From Blastomonas ursincola (GTDB lineage Bacteria; Pseudomonadota; Alphaproteobacteria; Sphingomonadales; Sphingomonadaceae), in NCBI RefSeq assembly GCF_013607875.1, contig NZ_VDES01000002.1:1494297-1558296 (forward strand): DNA of 64,000 nt, written 5' to 3'. A program made the position numbers and the translations under genes. Of this stretch, positions 25,665 through 32,339 are shown one piece after another (position 1 is the stretch's first letter; each line of letters starts with the position of its first letter). The notes beneath the pieces were generated by a model. It saw nothing but the letters and a program-made list of their open reading frames with translations, was not told where the DNA came from and ran no database searches.

Positions 25665-26861
25665 ATGCTCTTCGGTATCGATCGTCTTCTGGCTGAGCCC
25701 GAGCTGCGCGCGCCGCTCAAGGGCCGTCGCGTCGCGCTGCTCGCGCATCCTGCCTCGGTGACCGCCGATCTGGTGCATTCGCTCGATGCCCTGGCCGCGC
25801 TCGACGACATCCAATTGACCGCCGCCTTCGGGCCGCAGCACGGGCTGCGCGGCGACAAGCAGGACAATATGGTCGAAAGCCCGGATTTCACCGATCCGGT
25901 GCACGGCATCCCGGTGTTCAGCCTCTATGGCGAGGTGCGCCGCCCGACCCCGGCGATGATGGACAGCTTTGACGTGATCCTGATCGACCTGCAGGACCTG
26001 GGCTGCCGCATCTACACCTTCGTCACGACCTTGCTCTACATTCTCGAGGCCGCCGTCGCGCATGGCAAGTCGGTCTGGGTGCTCGACCGGCCCAATCCCG
26101 CCGGACGCCCGGTCGAGGGGTTGACGCTGCGCACCGGCTGGGAGAGCTTTGTCGGCGCAGGTCCCATGCCGATGCGCCACGGGCTGACGCTGGGCGAGAT
26201 GGGCCACTGGTTCATCCGGCACTACGGGCTCGATGTCGATTATCGCGTGGTCGCGATGCGCGGCTGGCAGCCCGAGGCCGCGCCAGGCTTTGGCTGGCCG
26301 ACCGACCGGCTCTGGGTCAATCCCAGCCCCAATGCGCCCAACGTCAACATGGCGCGCGCCTATGCCGGCACGGTGATGCTCGAAGGCACGACGCTGAGCG
26401 AGGGCAGGGGGACGACCCGCCCGCTCGAACTGTTCGGCGCGCCCGACATCAACGCACGCGACGTGATCGGAAAGATGCATGCTCTCGCGCCCGAATGGCT
26501 GGCCGGCTGCGCCTTGCGCGAGATCTGGTTCGAGCCGACCTTCCACAAGCATGTCGGCCAGCTCTGCCATGGCGTGCACATTCATGCTGAAGGCCAGTTC
26601 TACGATCATCATGCCTTCCGCCCCTGGCGCGTCCAGGCGCTGGGCTTCAAGGCGATCCGCGCGCTCTATCCCGATTACCCGCTCTGGCGCGATTTCCCGT
26701 ACGAGTACGAGCTTGGGAAGCTGGCGATCGACGTGATCAATGGCGGTCCGGCGTTGCGTGAATGGGTGGATGATGCAGGTGCGCAGCCGGGCGATCTCGA
26801 CGCGCTCACCGGGACTGATGAAACGGCCTGGCAAGCGGTGAACGACTTGAGGCTTTATTAA
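25665..26861 (+). CDS. DUF1343 / NamZ-type exo-beta-N-acetylmuramidase (GH171)
   Basis: 398 residues from ATG 25665; the frame is open further upstream inside the DOMON-like gene but MLFGIDRLLAEPELRAPLKG is the family start. Conserved segments: RVALLAHPASVTADL, AAFGPQHGLRGDKQDNM, VILIDLQDLGCRIYTFV, WVLDRPNPAGRPVEG, NMARAYAGTVMLEGTTLSEG and GRGTTRPLELFGAP. Characterised relatives cleave terminal MurNAc from peptidoglycan fragments. No signal peptide is seen, so it would act in the cytoplasm in cell-wall recycling, or be exported by an unrecognised route. Confidence 0.85.
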   Translation: MLFGIDRLLAEPELRAPLKGRRVALLAHPASVTADLVHSLDALAALDDIQLTAAFGPQHGLRGDKQDNMVESPDFTDPVHGIPVFSLYGEVRRPTPAMMDSFDVILIDLQDLGCRIYTFVTTLLYILEAAVAHGKSVWVLDRPNPAGRPVEGLTLRTGWESFVGAGPMPMRHGLTLGEMGHWFIRHYGLDVDYRVVAMRGWQPEAAPGFGWPTDRLWVNPSPNAPNVNMARAYAGTVMLEGTTLSEGRGTTRPLELFGAPDINARDVIGKMHALAPEWLAGCALREIWFEPTFHKHVGQLCHGVHIHAEGQFYDHHAFRPWRVQALGFKAIRALYPDYPLWRDFPYEYELGKLAIDVINGGPALREWVDDAGAQPGDLDALTGTDETAWQAVNDLRLY

Positions 26862-26928
26862 GCATGACTGTTATCTGCAAAAAGTTGCAATAAAGCTTGG
26901 CGGTTCAGCGTCATATCCCACACAAATT

Positions 26929-26948
26929 GCGCTTACCAAATCTTCATT
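26929..26948 (+). promoter_or_regulatory. Conserved upstream motif of the first SpoIIAA-like paralogue
   Basis: GCGCTTACCAAATCTTCATT begins 41 bases before the ATG at 26970. The same 20 bases with one change occur exactly 41 bases before the second paralogue (27453-27472). The sequence may be a promoter or operator element duplicated with the gene. I cannot match it to a known sigma-factor consensus. Confidence 0.5.
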
Positions 26949-26969
26949 CGACTCGCATAAGTCGGATTT

Positions 26970-27428
26970 ATGGACGCGATTTACAAAATTGAGGTCGATC
27001 CGGTAAACAATATTCTCCGGCAGTATCTCGCTGGTTTCTTCGAACCAGCGGATGTCGAGCGCTTTGTCGCTGACCGCAATGCCGCTTTCGGACAGCTGAC
27101 GTGCGGGCCGAACCAGCATCTGGCGCTGGTAGACGCGCGTCATGTCAAGATTCAGCAGCAGGAAGTCGTCCAGGCATTTCAGGCCGTGCTGGCCAATCCG
27201 CCGTTGCGTTCGCGCAAGCTTGCCTTTGTCGTTTCGCATTCGCTGGCCTGCAAGCAGCTGCAGCGCGCCGCATCCGGACGCGATGCGCGCTTCTTCTATT
27301 CGGTCGCGGAGGCCGAGGCCTGGCTGCTGGGCAGGGATGGTGTGTTGCCGCGCCTTGCAAAGTCGAACGCGCCCGAGTGGCATATGCCCTGGAAACGTGG
27401 CGTCCAGGGCCTCACGACGGACGCCTAG
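26970..27428 (+). CDS. SpoIIAA/STAS-like protein, first of a tandem pair
   Basis: 152 residues, cytosolic. Starts MDAIYKIEVDPVNNILRQYL and has the order strand, strand, helix (FEPADVERFVADRNAAF), then LALVDARHVKIQQQEVVQAF and LRSRKLAFVVSHSLA, ending in a helix AEAEAWLLG. This matches the SpoIIAA-like fold of anti-sigma antagonists and related regulators, but no phospho-accepting serine motif is obvious. About two thirds identical to the next gene over 124 residues without gaps. It has an extra C-terminal tail of about 27 residues. I know of no assigned function. Confidence 0.7.
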   Translation: MDAIYKIEVDPVNNILRQYLAGFFEPADVERFVADRNAAFGQLTCGPNQHLALVDARHVKIQQQEVVQAFQAVLANPPLRSRKLAFVVSHSLACKQLQRAASGRDARFFYSVAEAEAWLLGRDGVLPRLAKSNAPEWHMPWKRGVQGLTTDA

Positions 27429-27452
27429 CCGGTCCGGAACGATCGTGTTCCA

Positions 27453-27472
27453 GCGCTTACCGAATCTTCATT
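27453..27472 (+). promoter_or_regulatory. Conserved upstream motif of the second SpoIIAA-like paralogue
   Basis: GCGCTTACCGAATCTTCATT, 19 of 20 bases identical to 26929-26948 and at the same 41-base distance from the start codon. A GGAAC lies 12 bases upstream (27436-27440) without a matching -10. Confidence 0.5.
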
Positions 27473-27493
27473 TCCCCGGAATATCCAGCCGAT

Positions 27494-27889
27494 ATGGGGG
27501 CAATTTTTCGAATCACAGCCGATCCATCGACCAACATGGTGCGGCAGTATCTCGCAGGCTTTTTCGAGGCTGTGGACGTCGAGCGGTTCGTTGCGGCGCG
27601 CAATGCGGCGCATGAGCGGCTGACCTGCGGTCCCAACGAGCATGTGACCCTGGTCGATGTGCGCGACATGAAGATCCAGCCGCAGGAGATCGTGCAGGCG
27701 TTCGGTGCCGTGCTCGCAGGGCCGCGCTATCGCTCGCGCAAGCTGGCTTTTGTCTTCTCGCAATCGCTGGCGCGGATGCAGCTGATGCGCGCCAGCCAGG
27801 GGCGCGATGCCCGCATGTTTACCGACATCAAGGAGGCCGAGGCCTGGCTGCTCGCCGAGGACGATGCGGAAGGCAGCATCGCGGCCTGA
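27494..27889 (+). CDS. SpoIIAA/STAS-like protein, second of a tandem pair
   Basis: 131 residues from ATG 27494 (MGAIFRITADPSTNMVRQYL); the frame is open much further upstream in a shadow of the first copy. Same fold and conserved blocks as its neighbour: AGFFEAVDVERFVAARNAA, LTCGPNEHVTLVDVRDMKI, QPQEIVQAFGAVLAGP, YRSRKLAFVFSQSLA and GRDARMF followed by EAEAWLL. Differences concentrate at the ends. It lacks the longer tail of the first copy. The pair may form homo- or heterodimers or compete for one partner. Confidence 0.72.
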   Translation: MGAIFRITADPSTNMVRQYLAGFFEAVDVERFVAARNAAHERLTCGPNEHVTLVDVRDMKIQPQEIVQAFGAVLAGPRYRSRKLAFVFSQSLARMQLMRASQGRDARMFTDIKEAEAWLLAEDDAEGSIAA

Positions 27890-27892
27890 GGT

Positions 27893-29125
27893 TCAGCGGC
27901 CTGCCAGGAATGCCCGCGCCTCGCTGTGCGCGGTCGGATTGTCCTCGGCTTCCTCCGGCAGTTCCAGCGCGCGCTGATACAGGCGGCGCGCCGTCGCCCG
28001 ATCGGTCGCAGCGCTGGCAGGAACGGCTTCGGCGCGCTCGAGATGGTTGCTGGCGGCAGACGCGCAGATTTCGGCGCTGGGTCTCGGCAGATTGAGACAG
28101 GCCTGATCGAATGTCTCGACGAGTTGGGCGAGCTCGGTGGCGCTCAGCCTGGCAGCGGGCTCGTACAGCCGCCAGCAATGCTCTTCGGCTTCGGCGAGAC
28201 AGGCCTTGATATCGGCTAGGAAGATGAGGCCGCTATCGACCGATCGGATCGGCGGCGCGGCCCGCATCAGATCGGCCAGGCCGCTGCAATAGCCGAACTG
28301 GATCGCGCAGGCACGATCGAGATAGGCATATCGTCTGTCCCAGCCCTCGGCGCTGCTATCGGTGCGGCGGACGAGATCGGCCGCCAGCGCGCAACCATGC
28401 GCGGCGCCGCCGCTGCACGCCTTTTCGGCAAGCATGGCGATGCGTGCGGTGTCCTTGGGGCCAAGTCGGCCGAGCAGCCATTCGCCGAGCATCGCGCATG
28501 CCCCGACCCGGTCCTCGTCACAAGCGCTCGTAAGGGCCGGATCGACGGCAGCCTCGAACCGCGTGGCCAGAGCCGGATCGCGCACCGCAGATGTGGACAG
28601 CCCGGTCAGCGCGCTGCCCGCGATGCAGGAAGGGCCAAATCTCAGGTCGAAACAGGCTTTGGCGAGCAGTGTCACCGCGCGGGGCTTGTCGATCATCGCG
28701 CTGTTGTTGGCCAGCATGTCCGCCAGGCGATGGCAGGCAAGCGGGTTGCCGGCCTCGCAGCCCGTGGTGAACGTGGTGCGCGCCTTGCCCCAGCGTTCGG
28801 CGGCTAGCCTCAGGTCCTGGCGCTTGTCGTGCCGCCGTGCGGCAATATCGGCCTCCTTTTCGCACCCCATGCCCATCCCGCCCTCGCAAGCGCTGCGGAA
28901 AGCGGCGGCCGCGAGATTGATCTCGATGGGTTCACCGATGCCACGTTCCAGCGCAAGGCCGCGCACCAGACAGGCATCGGCCTTGCCCGCCTTGCAAGCG
29001 GCCGCTGCGGAATCGATCCGGTCTTTGGCAATGACCGATCCGTCGGGCATGGTCACCTGCGCCAGACCCTGAGGTGCCCCGCACCACGCCAGAACGATCG
29101 CTGCCAGCCAGGTCAGAATGCGCAT
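27893..29125 (-). CDS. Secreted Sel1-like repeat, cysteine-rich protein
   Basis: 410 residues from ATG 29125, where MRILTWLAAIVLAWCGAPQG starts a signal peptide (cleavage near GLAQ). The mature part has repeated units of the pattern A-x-x-x-x-x-x-A-C-x-x-G-x-x-x-x-C (CKAGKADACLVRGLALERG, CEGGMGMGCEKEADIA, CEAGNPLACHRLADML, CSGGAAHGCALAADLV), which is the Sel1-like repeat plan with paired cysteines that may form disulfides. Such solenoids act as periplasmic adaptor or beta-lactamase-like HCP proteins. The partner is unknown. It converges with the SpoIIAA-like genes. Confidence 0.72.
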   Translation of the reverse strand: MRILTWLAAIVLAWCGAPQGLAQVTMPDGSVIAKDRIDSAAAACKAGKADACLVRGLALERGIGEPIEINLAAAAFRSACEGGMGMGCEKEADIAARRHDKRQDLRLAAERWGKARTTFTTGCEAGNPLACHRLADMLANNSAMIDKPRAVTLLAKACFDLRFGPSCIAGSALTGLSTSAVRDPALATRFEAAVDPALTSACDEDRVGACAMLGEWLLGRLGPKDTARIAMLAEKACSGGAAHGCALAADLVRRTDSSAEGWDRRYAYLDRACAIQFGYCSGLADLMRAAPPIRSVDSGLIFLADIKACLAEAEEHCWRLYEPAARLSATELAQLVETFDQACLNLPRPSAEICASAASNHLERAEAVPASAATDRATARRLYQRALELPEEAEDNPTAHSEARAFLAGR

Positions 29126-29235
29126 GATGCCCCTTTCGCGTCCGCGCCAGGTCAAAGGCGAACGCGCGCGGTTCGTCAAGCTCGCGGAACATCCCCTAAC
29201 CATATGTTTGCGCTTGGCCGTCATGCTCGCGCGCG

Positions 29236-30381
29236 ATGACCGCAGAGCAATGGCTGACCCGGATATTCGCAGATCGCGCGCCGCGCCGCTTCGGCAGCGG
29301 CTGGTGGAGCGGTGTGCTTTCGATCGCGCTGGGGTTGCTCAGCGTCGCGGCGGTGCTGTGCCTGCACTTTCCGCAATGGCTGACCATGCCCGAACTGCGC
29401 GCGCGCTACCCGCTGCCGCTGGTGCGCAGTGCGATCGACAGCGCGATCCTGGTGACGCTGGGGCTGGCGGGGCTGTCGATGCTGCTGCGGCGGCGCAAGG
29501 CGCTCGGTCTGGCGGGTCTGGTGCTGGCCGGGCTCGCGTTGGCGCTGGGGGCAGGCGGGGTCGCCATTCCCGACGCCCGCCCGACCCGGGTGCATATCGG
29601 GCTCGACTGGTTCGTGCTCGGCACGCTGACCACGGCTGCCTTGTTCGTTCCGCTCGAACGCGCGTTCGCGCTACGGCGCGAGCAGGGGCCGTTCCGCAAG
29701 GGATGGCTGACCGACGCGACCTATTTCTTCATGAGCCACGCGCTGGTTCAGTTGATGTCGTTGCTGGTGCTGGTGCCGGCGACCTGGGCTGGGCAGAAGC
29801 TGGCCATCGCGCCGGTCCAGACGATGGCCCAGATGCTGCCGCTGGCGGTGCAGTTCGCGCTCATCGTGCTGGTCGCCGATCTGGCGCAATATGCGGTGCA
29901 CCGCGCCTTTCATGCCGTGCCGCTGCTGTGGCGCTTTCACCGCGTGCACCATTCGGTCACACACATGGACTGGCTCGCCGGATCGCGGCTGCATCTGGTC
30001 GATGTCGTCGTCACCCGCGGCCTCGTGCTGCTGCCGATCGTGATGCTCGGCTTCGATCCCGTGGCCGTCTTTGCCTATCTGGGCTTCGTTTCGCTGCACG
30101 CGGTGTTCATCCATGCCAATTTCGCGCCGCGCAGCCCCTGGCTGGAACGCTGGATCGCCATGCCGCGCTATCATCACTGGCACCATGCCATCGAACCCGT
30201 GGCAACCGACAAGAATTTCGCGGTACATCTGCCGATGATCGACCGCTGGTTCGGAACGCATTACATGCCGGACCAGCAATGGCCGAATGGCTATGGCGTT
30301 GCCGGACTTTCGCTGCCCGACGGCTATGGCAAACAGTTCCTTTCGCCGCTTGCAAATCCGCACCGATCGGACGGCAATTGA
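29236..30381 (+). CDS. Sterol desaturase / fatty acid hydroxylase superfamily protein
   Basis: 381 residues with about six membrane helices. The C-terminal half carries the histidine clusters HRAFHAVPLLWRFHRVHHS, HANFAPRS and YHHWHHAIEP that bind two irons. Family members hydroxylate or desaturate lipids, carotenoids or hopanoids; the N-terminal helices (about residues 25-135) are longer than in the minimal enzymes. GTG or ATG starts are possible; ATG 29236 was chosen. It is divergent from the Sel1-like gene by 110 bases. Confidence 0.87.
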   Translation: MTAEQWLTRIFADRAPRRFGSGWWSGVLSIALGLLSVAAVLCLHFPQWLTMPELRARYPLPLVRSAIDSAILVTLGLAGLSMLLRRRKALGLAGLVLAGLALALGAGGVAIPDARPTRVHIGLDWFVLGTLTTAALFVPLERAFALRREQGPFRKGWLTDATYFFMSHALVQLMSLLVLVPATWAGQKLAIAPVQTMAQMLPLAVQFALIVLVADLAQYAVHRAFHAVPLLWRFHRVHHSVTHMDWLAGSRLHLVDVVVTRGLVLLPIVMLGFDPVAVFAYLGFVSLHAVFIHANFAPRSPWLERWIAMPRYHHWHHAIEPVATDKNFAVHLPMIDRWFGTHYMPDQQWPNGYGVAGLSLPDGYGKQFLSPLANPHRSDGN

Positions 30382-30569
30382 TTAACACGGATCAATTTGC
30401 AGAATAACATCCTGATGTCGGCAGATTAGCCCGGCTCCGGCCTTGGTCTGCCGCTGCACATTTCATTGGACGTCATGCCATTTGGACGCATAGACCAGAA
30501 TTGGACCGAGCGGCGCCGTCATTGTCAGGCTGGTGACTGACGAGCGATTCGTGGAAGCGGGAGCATCTG

Positions 30570-32318
30570 GTGGATCAGGTTCGGGCTTCACGCGTGCAGG
30601 AGGCAACCGATGCCGCCGAACTCGATGCGCTCTACGCCCGGGCGCCGCTTGGCCTGGGGCTGATCGACCGGGAACTGCGCTTTGTGCGCGTCAATCCGGC
30701 GCTGGCGGACATGAACGGGTTCTCGCCCGAAGAACATGTCGGCAAGAAGGTCTGGGATCTGGTTCCCGATTTGCGCGCGATCGCCGAGCCGATGCTGCTC
30801 AAGGTGATCGAGAGCGGCGAGCCGTTGCGCGATGTGGCCATTACGGGAACGACGCTGGCCCATCCCGGCGAAATCCGCGAATGGCGCGAGCAATTCTATC
30901 CGATCTTCGTCGGTGACGGGGAGGTCAGCGGCATCGGCATCATCTGCGAGGACGTCACCGACCGCCGCCGCCAGGATCGCGAAATTCGCGAGCGCGAGGA
31001 CAAGCTGCGCCGCGTGCTCGACCAGCTGTTCGCCTTTGTCGGCGTTCTGACGCTCGACGGCGAGGTCGATTATGCCAATCGTGCGCCGCTCGACGCGGCC
31101 GGGCTGCAGCTTGCGGATGTCGCGGGCAAGCCTTTCTGGGATGCGCCCTGGTGGTCCTATGACGCCGAGGTGCAGGCGCGGCTCAAGCTCGCGATCGAAG
31201 CCGCCCGCGCGGGCGAGCTGGTGCGCTATGACGTGCCGGTGATGCTCGGCCATGCCCCGGTGACGATCGATTTCCAGCTTGCGCCGTTGCGCGATTCTTC
31301 CGGCGCGATCACCGGTCTGATCCCTTCGGGCACCATCATCGAGGAGCGCGTGCAGGCGCAAAGGGCGCTGCGCGCGCTGGCGGACGATCTGGAAATCACC
31401 GTCGCGCGGCGCACGGCAGCGCTGCATGCGGCGAACGCGCAGCTGAAAGAGGAGATCGCCCAGCGCGAGGCGGCGCAGGACGCGCTGATCCGCAGCCAGA
31501 AGATGGAGGCGATGGGCCGGCTGGTTGCGGGTGTGGCGCATGATTTCAACAACATCCTGGCGGCTGTGCTGAGCGGCCTGTCGCTGATCGGGCGGCGGCT
31601 CGACGACCCCGAGGCTCTGAAGCTGGTCGATATGAGCACCAATGCCGCGATGCGCGGCACGGGGCTGGTCAAGCAATTGCTCGCCTTTGCGCGGCAGCAG
31701 CGACTCGATCCCGAGCGGATCGACGTGTCCGCCTTTCTGAAGGAACTGGAGCCGCTGCTCGGGGTCTCGGCGGGGTCCGGGATCAGCGTTGCGATCGAGG
31801 ACGATGGCGCCTGCGGTGCCATCATCGCCGATGCCGCGCAGCTCCAGTCGGCGCTGCTCAACCTTGTCATCAACGCGCGCGATGCCATGCCCGATGGCGG
31901 GGCGGTGCGCATTGTCGCCCGTGCGGTACGCGCGCCCGGCGACGAGGCATTGCCCGAGCTTGCAGAGGGCGACTATGCCGCGATCAGCGTGATCGACAAC
32001 GGAACGGGCATGGCTCCCGAAACGCTGGCGCGCGTGGCTGAACCGTTCTTCACCACCAAGCAGGTCGGCAAGGGGACCGGCCTTGGCGTGCCGATGGTGC
32101 ATGGCTTCACGCATCAGTCGGGCGGTGGCCTCAGGATCGAGAGTGAACTCGGCAAGGGCACAGCGATGACGCTGTTCCTGCCCCGCGCGACTGGCGCCGA
32201 TGCCCATGCGGGAGCGGATGCTGATGCGGGAGCGGATGCTGATGCGGGAGCGGATGCTGATGCGGGAGCGGACTTCCATACGCAGTCAGGCGCTGCCGGG
32301 CTCCCCGACAGCGCCTGA
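30570..32318 (+). CDS. PAS-domain sensor histidine kinase with a repetitive C-terminal tail
   Basis: 582 residues from GTG 30570, soluble. PAS 1 spans about residues 20-130 (LGLGLIDRELRFVRVNPALA) and PAS 2 about 145-265 (VLTLDGEVDYANRAPLDAAG), followed by a coiled coil, the phospho-acceptor box VAGVAHDFNNILAAVL with His 324, and an HATPase domain with NLVINARDAMPDGG, VIDNGTGM and GKGTGLGVPMVHGF. In relatives with this kinase type a receiver domain often follows; here the chain ends after FLPRATG in a (DADAGA)n tail. No response regulator is adjacent, so its partner must be elsewhere. Confidence 0.92.
   Translation: MDQVRASRVQEATDAAELDALYARAPLGLGLIDRELRFVRVNPALADMNGFSPEEHVGKKVWDLVPDLRAIAEPMLLKVIESGEPLRDVAITGTTLAHPGEIREWREQFYPIFVGDGEVSGIGIICEDVTDRRRQDREIREREDKLRRVLDQLFAFVGVLTLDGEVDYANRAPLDAAGLQLADVAGKPFWDAPWWSYDAEVQARLKLAIEAARAGELVRYDVPVMLGHAPVTIDFQLAPLRDSSGAITGLIPSGTIIEERVQAQRALRALADDLEITVARRTAALHAANAQLKEEIAQREAAQDALIRSQKMEAMGRLVAGVAHDFNNILAAVLSGLSLIGRRLDDPEALKLVDMSTNAAMRGTGLVKQLLAFARQQRLDPERIDVSAFLKELEPLLGVSAGSGISVAIEDDGACGAIIADAAQLQSALLNLVINARDAMPDGGAVRIVARAVRAPGDEALPELAEGDYAAISVIDNGTGMAPETLARVAEPFFTTKQVGKGTGLGVPMVHGFTHQSGGGLRIESELGKGTAMTLFLPRATGADAHAGADADAGADADAGADADAGADFHTQSGAAGLPDSA
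32199..32270 (+). repeat. Four tandem 18-bp repeats at the end of the histidine kinase gene
   Basis: GATGCTGATGCGGGAGCG occurs three times in a row (32217-32270), preceded by one variant copy with two base changes (32199-32216). The 18-bp unit keeps the frame and encodes DADAGA. Being a multiple of three, copy number can change without frameshift, as in polymerase-slippage minisatellites. Confidence 0.9.
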
Positions 32319-32339
32319 CCGTTCCCTCCCTCCCGGAAG

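Noticed and set aside
32199-32270. CRISPR-like array
   Set aside because: The 18-base units are directly adjacent with no spacers and lie in a coding frame, so it is a minisatellite.
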